From contig JACKET010000008.1 of assembly GCA_020632875.1 (NCBI GenBank), forward strand, positions 1 to 64,000: 64,000 bases of DNA. Direction: 5' to 3'. Under the pieces are notes generated by a model. It saw only the letters and a list, made by a program, of their open reading frames with translations. It did not search any database and was not told the DNA's origin. Position 1 is the stretch's first letter. The number at the start of each line of letters is the position of its first letter. Shown here piece after piece: positions 54,981-62,895 of this stretch. Origin of the DNA: Alphaproteobacteria bacterium (GTDB lineage: Bacteria; Myxococcota_A; UBA796; GCA-2862545). The translations under genes were made by a program, and so were the position numbers.

Positions 54981-55628
54981 TCAGTCCCAGCCGATCAGGC
55001 GCTTCCACCAGGACACGGGCGACGGCGGAGGGGCCGGCTTCCCCGCGAGCGGCGGCGGATCCGGGCGGACCTCGACCTCCGGTGGAGGCCGCATCGGCGC
55101 CCCCGCGAGCGGGCGATGCTGCAGCTGCGGCGGCCCGACCGGGACGGGCGGCGGACCCGCGACCAGATCGCCCGGGAGCCTCGGCTCGGCCGGGCTGATC
55201 GCGACGCAGTGGCCCAGGTTCGCGTGCTGGCGGGCCTCGGCCACGGTCGAGACGAAGTGGACCGCCTTGTCGCACACCGAGCAGGTGCGGAGCAGCGGGT
55301 CCTTCGTGGCCTGCATGTCCTCCCAGCGCTCGGGACACGCGTACTCGAAGACCTCGGCCTGGAGCTGGCGGATGCACGGCTCGACCCGGAGCCGCGCGAC
55401 GCGCGCCCGGAACGCCGGATCGACGGCCTTGTCGAGCTCGACGAAGCGCTTGCGGGCATCGACGTCCAGCGCCGACCGCGCGTGGGCGGCCTCCATGCGG
55501 ACCCAATCGGCCTCGTCCTCGCGGTCCTGCTCGCGCAGCCAGTCGGCGAAGACCTCCCGCAGATCGTCGGACGCCGGGTCTGCGGAGAGCCGGTCGAAGA
55601 AACCGTCGATGTCCGACACGCCGTCCAT
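54981..55628 (-). CDS. TIGR02996-type protein with Cys motif and Pro-rich tail
   Basis: A 215-residue protein. The N-terminus DDLREVFADWLREQDREDEADWVRME is the TIGR02996 pattern (xVFADWLEExGD...R), found in large paralogous sets in Myxococcota and Planctomycetes. A central motif CSVCDKAVHFVSTVAEARQH gives a CxxC site, with a further Cys in HCVAI. The last 60 residues are Pro-rich. No signal peptide, so cytosolic. Function unknown. Confidence 0.75.
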   Translation of the reverse strand: MDGVSDIDGFFDRLSADPASDDLREVFADWLREQDREDEADWVRMEAAHARSALDVDARKRFVELDKAVDPAFRARVARLRVEPCIRQLQAEVFEYACPERWEDMQATKDPLLRTCSVCDKAVHFVSTVAEARQHANLGHCVAISPAEPRLPGDLVAGPPPVPVGPPQLQHRPLAGAPMRPPPEVEVRPDPPPLAGKPAPPPSPVSWWKRLIGWD

Positions 55629-55637
55629 CGCCCGATC

Positions 55638-56492
55638 CTACCGCTTCGACCAGGCGGCGAGCAGGGCGTCGAACGCGCCCGAGTCGCCTCCGTCCGTGAA
55701 CCTGACCTTCCCCTTCCCCATCGCGACGGTGATCACGCCGCCCTCGCGCGACACGGAGGTGACCGCATCGAACGGCAGCAGGTGCTGGTCGACGAGGGTT
55801 GCATCCGGCCCCACCAACAGGGAGACGCCGAAGCGACGGACCCAGCGGAAGGCTCCGACGGTCCCGGCGAGACCGAGCGCCCCGACTCCAAGCGCCACTC
55901 CCAGGGCCTCACCGCTGCCGAGGCAGACCGCCACGACCGCGAGCAGGAGCGACTCCGCACCGATGCACCAGAGCGTTCCCCCGAACGCGAGCCGACGCAG
56001 CCACTCGATCTCAGGCGTGTCCAGACGAAACGGCCCCGCAGGCACGACCGCGGGGTGCAGCACGCGCCAGGTCCGCCAGGCCGACTCCAGCAGCCCCACG
56101 AACGGCGATCCCGGCTCCACGTCGTAGTCCACCGCCGTCACGGGCGTCTCGAGCGTGAGCACCCCGCCCCGCACATCACAGCGCTCGATCGCCCAGAAGG
56201 GCATCACGGCGATGCGCCCGATCCCGACACCGTCGGCGGTCACCACCACCCGGTCGTGGATGCGCGCGAGCCCACGCCCCATCCACAGGCCCGTCCCCAC
56301 GGGGATCAGGAACAGGACGACGACCAAGGCATCCAACGCCACGGCCCCCGGCGGAGCCTCGCTCCAGACCAACCAGGCGAGCATGCCCACGGAGGCCACG
56401 GCGGGCGCGAGGAGCATGACCTCGAGCAACACGAACAGCCTGATCGCACGAACGCGCCGACGGAGGTGGGCGACCGCGATCTCGTCGTTCAT
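55638..56492 (-). CDS. PH-like-domain membrane protein, paralogue 5
   Basis: A 284-residue protein. It has two hydrophobic helices near residues 20-70 and a PH-like segment VVVTADGVGIGRIAVMPFWAI, then two more hydrophobic helices (about 160-220) and a second PH-like segment ATLVDQHLLPFDAV, so the module is doubled. It matches the family at 18.4-20.1 and 41.1-42.2 kb. GGAGG lies just before the ATG. It is 9 bases upstream of the TIGR02996 gene and likely co-transcribed. Confidence 0.68.
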   Translation of the reverse strand: MNDEIAVAHLRRRVRAIRLFVLLEVMLLAPAVASVGMLAWLVWSEAPPGAVALDALVVVLFLIPVGTGLWMGRGLARIHDRVVVTADGVGIGRIAVMPFWAIERCDVRGGVLTLETPVTAVDYDVEPGSPFVGLLESAWRTWRVLHPAVVPAGPFRLDTPEIEWLRRLAFGGTLWCIGAESLLLAVVAVCLGSGEALGVALGVGALGLAGTVGAFRWVRRFGVSLLVGPDATLVDQHLLPFDAVTSVSREGGVITVAMGKGKVRFTDGGDSGAFDALLAAWSKR

Positions 56493-56557
56493 CGCCTCCG
56501 CCCTCCCCTCCCGATCCTACCGCAGCGACGGCGGTATGCTCACCCCTGGAGGCGTCG

Positions 56558-57400
56558 ATGTCGAAACTGCCCGTCCTGCTGGGCCTCGCGCTCGTGGCGT
56601 GCAAGAACGTGCCGCCGCCGGATGCGGATGGGGACGCGGACACCGACACGGACACCGATTCCGACACGGACACCGATACGGACACGGACTCGGATGCCGA
56701 CACCGACGCGGACACCGACTACGACGGCGGGATCGGGACCTTCACCGGCACCTTCGCCGGCCGGAGCTACACGCTGTACGTCCCCACCTCGTACGACGCC
56801 GGCACCCCTGCGCCGCTCGTCGTGGGCTTCCACGGCGCGGGCGACTCCAGCGCCAACTTCTACGCCATCGCCGACTTCGCCGGGTACACCGACGCGGCCG
56901 ACGCGCAGGGCTTCCTGCTCCTCGTGCCGTCGACGCTGTCGCCCTTCGCGGACTGGGCCAACTGGTCGGGCAACCCCAACAACGACCTCGGCGCGATGCA
57001 GTCCGAGATGGACGGCGTCCTGGACCTCGTCGACGACCTCGGCACGCACTGGCACCTCGATCCGGACCAGCTCCACGCGTTCGGCTTCTCGAACGGCGGC
57101 CTGTTCGTCGCGGTGGCCGCATTCGGCGCCGCCGACCGCATCGCGACGGCCACGGTGCTCGGCTACGGCTGGGGCGACTTCTACATCGTGACGCCGAGCC
57201 GCCTGCTGCCCGTCCAATTCGGCGTCGGGACGGCCGACAGCTTCGCGTCGTTCGCCGCGCAGTCCGAGGGCTACCTGTCCGGCCAGGGCCACGACACGCG
57301 GCTCGTCACGGCGCCCGGCGTGGGGCACAGCTTCACGGGGATCAGCGGCTCGCTCACGCCCTCCGACGCGACGCAGTGGATGCTCGCGCGGCCGCGGTGA
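56558..57400 (+). CDS. LpqC/PHB-depolymerase-like lipoprotein esterase
   Basis: A 280-residue protein with a lipoprotein signal (SKLPVLLGLALVACKN, lipobox LVAC), an acidic Asp-Thr linker of about 30 residues, and an alpha/beta hydrolase of the feruloyl-esterase/PHB-depolymerase group: PLVVGFHGAGDSSANF (oxyanion), GFSNGGLFVAVAA (nucleophile Ser in GFSNG) and GVGHSF (His). It is anchored outside the membrane. The linker codons are DTDTDT repeats and prone to slippage. GGAGG precedes the ATG. Confidence 0.8.
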   Translation: MSKLPVLLGLALVACKNVPPPDADGDADTDTDTDSDTDTDTDTDSDADTDADTDYDGGIGTFTGTFAGRSYTLYVPTSYDAGTPAPLVVGFHGAGDSSANFYAIADFAGYTDAADAQGFLLLVPSTLSPFADWANWSGNPNNDLGAMQSEMDGVLDLVDDLGTHWHLDPDQLHAFGFSNGGLFVAVAAFGAADRIATATVLGYGWGDFYIVTPSRLLPVQFGVGTADSFASFAAQSEGYLSGQGHDTRLVTAPGVGHSFTGISGSLTPSDATQWMLARPR

Positions 57401-57430
57401 GGCGCCTGCCGGGGCGAGACGCAGCGGGTG

Positions 57431-57499
57431 GACCGTAGGCCGTAGACCGTGGACCGTAGACCGTAGACCGTGGACCGACCGGCCTCACGGTCCACGGTC
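57431..57499. repeat. Heptamer tandem repeat GACCGTR with inverted copy
   Basis: About seven units of GACCGTA or GACCGTG (57431-57479) are followed by reversed copies; GACCGTGGACCG (57466-57477) and CGGTCCACGGTC (57488-57499) form a perfect 12-base stem with a ten-base loop. It lies between two convergent genes and may act as a transcription barrier, though no T-run is present. Confidence 0.85.
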
Positions 57500-57536
57500 C
57501 ACGCGCTCCGGAGCGTCCGCCTCCCGGTCCGGCCGC

Positions 57537-58049
57537 TCAGTGCCGCGACGGCGGCACGAACTTGATGGCGGTGAGCCGCCCCCCCTCTCCGAGCATCCCA
57601 TCGGACACGTCGCCCCCGGACGACCACACGATGGCCGACAGGTGCCGCTCGAGCTCGTGGACCTCGGCCTCGCGCTCGCGCGCACGCCCCGTGGTCTTCG
57701 CGTTCATGCGGATCATGGGCTCGAGCTCGCCCTCGTCGATCCACACGATCCCGCAGGGCTGGCACCGGTCGAGGGTGACCGTGCGGGTCTCCATGTAGCC
57801 GAAGCGCGTCATCGGCCGCGCGCAGTCGGGACAGCCCGCGACACCATGCGAATCGGGCACGGGCTCGATGGGGTCGTCGAGGTCGATCACCTCGATCGTG
57901 GCGGACACCAGGGCCTCGACGAGGGGGATGAGGCGGCGCTGCTCGACGAGCAGGCCGTGCCGGGCAGGGCACCGATCGACCGACTGGCCGAGGATCGATG
58001 CCTCCTGGAGCGGCGCGTCGCAGCGCGGACAGGGCAGGACCTCGCTCAT
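57537..58049 (-). CDS. Double zinc-ribbon (zf-TFIIB-like) protein, paralogue
   Basis: A 170-residue protein with CPRC near the start, CPDCARPM and CQPCGIVWIDEGELEPM, the same CxxCxxVWIDxGEL signature as the protein at 35663-36232. The first ribbon is partly lost (CPARHG instead of CPSCGG). The tail ends KFVPPSRH. The ATG overlaps the upstream small gene's stop (ATGA). Function unknown. Confidence 0.75.
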   Translation of the reverse strand: MSEVLPCPRCDAPLQEASILGQSVDRCPARHGLLVEQRRLIPLVEALVSATIEVIDLDDPIEPVPDSHGVAGCPDCARPMTRFGYMETRTVTLDRCQPCGIVWIDEGELEPMIRMNAKTTGRAREREAEVHELERHLSAIVWSSGGDVSDGMLGEGGRLTAIKFVPPSRH

Positions 58050-58240
58050 GCCGTTGGATCGGGCTCCGGCGCGAGCTTGGGGATGGGGAGCGCCGTGTCG
58101 GGCTCGGTGTCGAAGTCGGTCTCGCTGTCGACCTCGCCTTCGGGCGGCGGACACGACGGGTCGCGCGGCACCGGTGCATGGGCGGATTCGTCCATCGGCA
58201 CCATCCCGACGGCCTGCAGCATCTTTTTCCAGAAGGACAT
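58046..58240 (-). CDS. Small protein, 64 residues, coupled to the zinc-ribbon gene
   Basis: A 64-residue protein MSFWKKMLQAVGMVPMD... with an amphipathic basic N-terminal helix and an acidic, Pro-rich tail. GAGAGGG precedes the ATG. Its stop overlaps the zinc-ribbon start by four bases, which supports translation. Not recognised. The N-terminal helix could attach to membranes. Confidence 0.55.
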   Translation of the reverse strand: MSFWKKMLQAVGMVPMDESAHAPVPRDPSCPPPEGEVDSETDFDTEPDTALPIPKLAPEPDPTA

Positions 58241-58389
58241 CCCACCCTCTCGAAGCCCGCGGATAACGCAAAGAACGGGGCTGGCGGACCCCCTTGACGG
58301 ACTGCTGACGCGGAGGTCTCTCCTCCCCATGGTAGCGTTTCCGCGAGCCCGATGGCTCGGTTTGTTGCTTTGGTTTTTCGAGGTGTCCT

Positions 58390-59469
58390 TTGTACGCACG
58401 CGTTCTGACGGCGATGCTCGCCGTGCTCGTCTCCACCGCCTGCTCCACGAGCGGCATCCAGACTCCCGTCGACCCGATCGACCCCACCGACCCGGGGCCG
58501 GTCGACCCCGGCGGCGATCCCGTCGACCCGGGGCCGGTCGGGCCGGGAACGCCGGGAACACCGGACTACTCCAACATCGCGCAGATCCAGCGGACGAATG
58601 CGATGTTCCAGCCCGTCGCCGGCGGCTGGGAGGCGCCCTGGACCGGCCCGGACGCCATCGGGCAGGCGTTCTACGCGACCCACGCCGACGAGTACGACTT
58701 CCTCGTGGTCTACACGGAGGAGGAGGTCCCCGACGCCTATGCGTGGGCCGTGAAGTACGACTACACGACGGGAGGGCTCGGTGACGACTGGCCGAACGGC
58801 CCCTCCCCCGCGGACGCCGGGAGCGCCGGGCGCCTCGACCAGGTGAACATGATGACGTGGACCGGCCTGTACGCGTACGCGCCGGACGAAGCGAGCATCG
58901 TGGTGCACGAGACCACGCACCGGTGGGCCGCGTTCACGACGCTCCCCGGCGGCCTCCCGCTCGCGGGCCAGTGGCACGGGCACTGGGGCGTGTACGCGTC
59001 GACGGGAGGCCCATCGGCGGTGGGCTACGGCGACCTGACGGACCTCGGCAACGGCCGCTTCCGGTTCGACGTCCAGTACCCGCTGCAGCTCTCGCCGCTC
59101 GAGCTGTACCTCGCCGGGCTCATCCCGGCGTCCCAGGTGCCGACGATGTTCTCGGTGACCGGCGCGAACGCGTTCTCCCCGTCCACGCCAGAGTACGAGC
59201 CGAGCTGGAACAGCGACAGCTACGGCGAGGACGTCGAGTTCTCCGGGAACCGCGTGGATTTCGGGGTGAGCGACATCATCGCCGCGAACGGCCCGCGCAC
59301 ACCGGCGTTCGGGCAGGCGCGCTCCGACTTCCGCTTCGCCTTCGCGCTCGTCTGCGAGAGCACGTGCGACGCGTCCGACCTCGCCATCGTCGAAGCCCAG
59401 CGCGTGGCCTTCGAGGAGGCCTGGTTCCAGGCGACCGACGGCCTGTCGACCGCCGACACGACGCTGTAG
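58390..59469 (+). CDS. Lipoprotein with HExxH metallopeptidase motif
   Basis: A 359-residue protein from a TTG at 58390, placed by GAGGTG five bases upstream. The signal MYARVLTAMLAVLVSTAC has a lipobox (VSTAC), and a Pro-Asp linker of about 35 residues follows. The main domain has VVHETTHRW (HExxH, about residues 178-186) with a following acidic/Gly-rich strand, which suggests a zinc peptidase, although a third ligand was not clear. Anchored to the envelope. No close family recognised. Confidence 0.7.
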   Translation: MYARVLTAMLAVLVSTACSTSGIQTPVDPIDPTDPGPVDPGGDPVDPGPVGPGTPGTPDYSNIAQIQRTNAMFQPVAGGWEAPWTGPDAIGQAFYATHADEYDFLVVYTEEEVPDAYAWAVKYDYTTGGLGDDWPNGPSPADAGSAGRLDQVNMMTWTGLYAYAPDEASIVVHETTHRWAAFTTLPGGLPLAGQWHGHWGVYASTGGPSAVGYGDLTDLGNGRFRFDVQYPLQLSPLELYLAGLIPASQVPTMFSVTGANAFSPSTPEYEPSWNSDSYGEDVEFSGNRVDFGVSDIIAANGPRTPAFGQARSDFRFAFALVCESTCDASDLAIVEAQRVAFEEAWFQATDGLSTADTTL

Positions 59470-59472
59470 GGC

Positions 59473-59940
59473 TCAGCCCTCGACGGCGTGCAGGCCCTTG
59501 CACCAGCGGAACGCCTTGTGGAACCAGTCCACGGGCTCGACGAACATCATCGGGCAGCCGCGGTCGATGACCGCGATGCCGTTCTCGCGGCAGAACGCCA
59601 CGGCATCGGGCGACACGCTGCCCGCGCCCATGCCCTGGTGCATCCACACGCGGCGGATGCCGAGCGCCGCGCACTCGCGCACGACCTCGGCGCTCACGGC
59701 CGGGGTGGTGGTGAGGAAGACCGCTTCGACCGGCTCGCCCGGGATGTCGGCGAGCTTCGCGTAGTGGTGGGCGTCGGGGTCGGGCTCGAAGCCCGGGTTC
59801 ACACCGTAGACCTCGGTGCCGGCCTCTTCGAAGCGCTGCAGGATGGCGCAGCTGAAGTCGCTCTGGTGGGTGGAGAGCCCCACCACGGCGATGCGCTTGC
59901 AGCGCAAGAAGTCCTCGATGTCCGCCTGGATGTCCGACAT
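59473..59940 (-). CDS. CoA-binding domain protein (YccU-like)
   Basis: A 155-residue Rossmann-fold protein: IAVVGLSTHQSDFS (phosphate-binding loop), YGVNPGFEPDPDAHHYAKL, VEAVFLTTTP, RRVWMHQGMGAG and GIAVIDRGCPMM with the conserved Cys. Such proteins bind CoA. Cytosolic. It follows the oxidase gene by 20 bases on the same strand and may belong to its operon. Confidence 0.88.
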   Translation of the reverse strand: MSDIQADIEDFLRCKRIAVVGLSTHQSDFSCAILQRFEEAGTEVYGVNPGFEPDPDAHHYAKLADIPGEPVEAVFLTTTPAVSAEVVRECAALGIRRVWMHQGMGAGSVSPDAVAFCRENGIAVIDRGCPMMFVEPVDWFHKAFRWCKGLHAVEG

Positions 59941-59960
59941 GGTGCCTCCCTGCGTGGGGA

Positions 59961-61109
59961 CTACCCCGTTTCGCAGCGGGCGGGGAAACCGGCGAACACG
60001 TTTCGCGCGTTCGTCACGATGCGGTCGAACACCGCCTGATCCTCGGGCAGGACGAGGTCGCGGTCGTCGGCCCCGATGACCGTGCCGCCCACGACGATGT
60101 CGTCGTGCCGGCAGAAGACGTAGCAGGTCACGCCGTTCGCGCAGCCCCCGCCGAAGAACCAGTCGTGCGCTTCGGTCGGCCGCTCCAGCAGGACGAGGTG
60201 GCCGCGCTGCGCGATGACGGCCTGGTCGCCGAACAGCGCGCGCGCGCCGTAGCCCGTGCAGTTCACGACCACGGGCTCGGGCAGCTTCGCCACGTCGTCG
60301 GGCGTCTCGAACATCCGCTGCTGGAACGCCACGCCGCTCTTCTCGAGGTCGGCGCGCAGCGCGGGCAGCAGGTACAGCGGGTTCAGCAGCCACGTGCGGT
60401 AGCGGCGGCCCGGCGCACGGAGCGCGTCGAACGGGAGATCGAGCGCGTCGGACGGCGCGATCACGTCGGTCGGCGTGCCGTCGTCGAAGCCGGCCACTCC
60501 GTCGGACAGCGCGTAGTTGTCGCGCTCCACGATGCCGTAGCGGTCCCAGTGCGGCTCGAGCTCGCGGATACGGGCCTTCGCGCGGCGGAGCCAGCTCTCG
60601 AGCCGGACGCGCGCGTCGCCCTCCTTCATCTGGCCCCACACGCCGGACGGCTCGAACTGGCCCCCCGCGACGTGGGAGGTGGTGCGCTTCAGGTCGAGGT
60701 CCTTCGCGTACACCGTGACGGGGAGCCGCGGGTGTCGTCGTCGGAGGGCTGCCGCCGTGGTGAGGCCCACGACGCCGGTGCCGAGGACCGCCACGGCGCC
60801 GTCGGGCACGTCGCGGACGAGCGGATCGACGAGGTCGGCGACCTCCTCGGCGCAGCCGAAGGACAGCGTGATGCCCGCGCCCGCGTGCCCGTAGTTGTGG
60901 AACACGCGCTTGGTGCCGAGCCTGCCGCCCTCTTCGAGGCGGACGCCGCGCTTCCGGAACGGCCGGACGCCCACGACATAGGGCTCGAACGGCCGGAGGC
61001 GGTCGAAGTCCGGTGCGGGCAGCACGCGGGGACCGTCGGCACGGGCGAACGGCACGCCCACCGCCGCGGAGGCCAGCAGCGCGCGGAGCACGTCGCGCCG
61101 GTCGATCAT
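59961..61109 (-). CDS. D-amino-acid-oxidase-like FAD enzyme with Tat signal
   Basis: A 382-residue protein. The N-terminus DRRDVLRALLASAAVGVPFA is a twin-arginine-type signal. FAD motif VLGTGVVGLTTAAALRR follows, then HVAGGQFEPSGVWGQ, typical of D-amino-acid and glycine oxidases (DAO fold), and VVNCTGYGAR. It oxidises an amine or D-amino acid to an oxo acid, H2O2 and ammonia, outside the membrane. The ATG overlaps the upstream stop by four bases, coupling it to the TPP enzyme. Confidence 0.8.
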   Translation of the reverse strand: MIDRRDVLRALLASAAVGVPFARADGPRVLPAPDFDRLRPFEPYVVGVRPFRKRGVRLEEGGRLGTKRVFHNYGHAGAGITLSFGCAEEVADLVDPLVRDVPDGAVAVLGTGVVGLTTAAALRRRHPRLPVTVYAKDLDLKRTTSHVAGGQFEPSGVWGQMKEGDARVRLESWLRRAKARIRELEPHWDRYGIVERDNYALSDGVAGFDDGTPTDVIAPSDALDLPFDALRAPGRRYRTWLLNPLYLLPALRADLEKSGVAFQQRMFETPDDVAKLPEPVVVNCTGYGARALFGDQAVIAQRGHLVLLERPTEAHDWFFGGGCANGVTCYVFCRHDDIVVGGTVIGADDRDLVLPEDQAVFDRIVTNARNVFAGFPARCETG

Positions 61110-62887
61110 CCGCGCACCTTCTCGGGCAGATCGTGGGGCCGGATGCGGGTGGAGAGGACGACCGGCCCGTCCGCCGAGGCCGCGTCGGCGAGCGCTTTCC
61201 GCAGCTCTGCGACGGTCTTCACGGTGGACGCGTGCTGCACGCCCATCGACCGCGCGAGCATCGCGTAGTCCCACCGGTGCAGCTCGAGGTGCGGGATGGG
61301 CGGCGAAGCCGACTTCTGCGCGAACCAGCGCTTGTCGAGGAGCCACTGCTCGATGCCGTAGAGCGCGTTGTCGAGCACCAGCACGATGGCCGGGACGCGG
61401 TGCCGGGCGAGGGTCGACAGCGCCTGGGCGGTCATCTGGAACCCGCCGTCGCCGCAGAGCACGACGGGCCGGCGCGATTGCGCCATCGCGACGCCCACCG
61501 CCGCCCCCGCGGAGTACCCGATCGACTGCCAGACCGCGTTGCACAGGAAGCCGTCGCGCCCCTCCACGTCGAGCTCGGCGGCCGCGTACATCGACAGGCT
61601 CGTGTCGGTCACGACGAGGAACCGCGCGTCGAGCATCGCGCTGACCTCGCGGCACACCTCGTCGTACGTGAGCCCCTCTTCGCTCGCCGCCAGCGGGCCC
61701 GTGGGGACCGGGGGGAGCGTGGCCCGGCGGTCGTCGAAGCCCAGCCCCTTGGGCGCGGTCGCGGAGAGCCGTGCGGAATCCCCCGTCCAGCCGGCCTTCG
61801 CGAGGGCGTCGACGAGCGGCCCGAGCGCGCAGGGCTGCTTCGCGTCGGCGCCGATGCGGAGGTGCCCGTCCTCCGCGCGGATCACGGTGGCCGGGAGATC
61901 CGCGACCAGGCCGCGGTACTGCCGGCCCATCACGCAGCCGAGCGCCACGACCAGATCCGCGCCGTCGATCAGCTCGGCGACCGACGGCACCGTGCGAGAG
62001 CCCGCGTAGACCCCCACGAACCCCGGGGTCTGCTCGGGGATCACGGCCTTGGCGAGGTACGTCGTCGCGTACGGCACGCCGAGCGCGCGCACGAGGGCCT
62101 CGGCGCGGTCCTGCAGACCGAGGCGCTTGAGCTCGATGCCGAGCAGCAGGGCCGGGCGCTTCGCGGCCTTCAGGCGCTGGAGGACCTGCTGCGCGAGCGC
62201 GGCCTCCTTCCCGGAGGCCGGGCGGGACGCGTCGATCGCACCGGACGGCGCGGCACAGCGCGCGAGCCACAGGTCTTTCGGGACCTCGATGTAGACGGGC
62301 CGCTGCTCGACGAGCGCGGTGCGCAGGGCGGCGTCGATGGTCGCAGGCGCGTCGGCGGCCTTCTCGACGCGGACGGCGGCCGCGGTGATCTCGGCGAACA
62401 TCGCCCGATCCGCGCCGGGCTGGGCGCAGGAGTGCGAGAACAGGGTGTCGGCGTCGCGCTGGAGCTTCACGTCCAGCGCGGTGGGCCCGCCGTTCAGGAG
62501 GACCATCGGGCTGCGCTCGGCGTGCGCGCCGGCCACGACGCTCGCGAGGCCCAGCGTGCCGACGCCGTACGTCACCGAGACCGCGGCGAGGCCCTTGAAC
62601 CGGGCGTAGCCGTCGGCTGCGTACCCGGCTTCGAGGTCGCTGCTCGTGACGACGATGGGCACGCCGGCCTCGGCGAAGGCGCCGAACAGCGGGTCGCACG
62701 TGGCGCCCGGCACGCCGAACAGCCGGTCGACGCCGAGCTGGCCGAGGCGCTGCACGAGGTAGGCGGCGACCGTCACGGTGTCGGCGGCATACGCGGTGCT
62801 CGAGAGCGCGATGCCCGCGACGAGCGCGGTGGCCGCGCCGGCTTCGAGGAGCTCGCGTCGATTCGGGCGGAGCGGGTCGTCGGACAT
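61106..62887 (-). CDS. TPP-dependent 2-oxoacid decarboxylase-like enzyme with Tat signal
   Basis: A 593-residue enzyme. NRRELLEAGAATALVAGIAL is a Tat signal. The N-terminal PYR domain has SSDLEAGYAADGYARFKG; the catalytic Glu of pyruvate decarboxylase-type enzymes (ELNAGYAADG) lines up with Asp here. The C-terminal TPP-binding domain has GDGGFQMTAQALSTL and LDNALYGIEQW, the GDG...N metal motif. Related to pyruvate/indolepyruvate decarboxylases and acetolactate synthases; the middle domain is present. Coupled to the oxidase, whose oxo-acid product would be its natural substrate. Confidence 0.8.
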   Translation of the reverse strand: MSDDPLRPNRRELLEAGAATALVAGIALSSTAYAADTVTVAAYLVQRLGQLGVDRLFGVPGATCDPLFGAFAEAGVPIVVTSSDLEAGYAADGYARFKGLAAVSVTYGVGTLGLASVVAGAHAERSPMVLLNGGPTALDVKLQRDADTLFSHSCAQPGADRAMFAEITAAAVRVEKAADAPATIDAALRTALVEQRPVYIEVPKDLWLARCAAPSGAIDASRPASGKEAALAQQVLQRLKAAKRPALLLGIELKRLGLQDRAEALVRALGVPYATTYLAKAVIPEQTPGFVGVYAGSRTVPSVAELIDGADLVVALGCVMGRQYRGLVADLPATVIRAEDGHLRIGADAKQPCALGPLVDALAKAGWTGDSARLSATAPKGLGFDDRRATLPPVPTGPLAASEEGLTYDEVCREVSAMLDARFLVVTDTSLSMYAAAELDVEGRDGFLCNAVWQSIGYSAGAAVGVAMAQSRRPVVLCGDGGFQMTAQALSTLARHRVPAIVLVLDNALYGIEQWLLDKRWFAQKSASPPIPHLELHRWDYAMLARSMGVQHASTVKTVAELRKALADAASADGPVVLSTRIRPHDLPEKVRG

Positions 62888-62895
62888 GGCGCAGT

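Noticed and set aside
57431..57499. CRISPR-like repeats
   Set aside because: Seven-base tandem units without spacers; no cas genes in the window. The same holds for the hexamer arrays.
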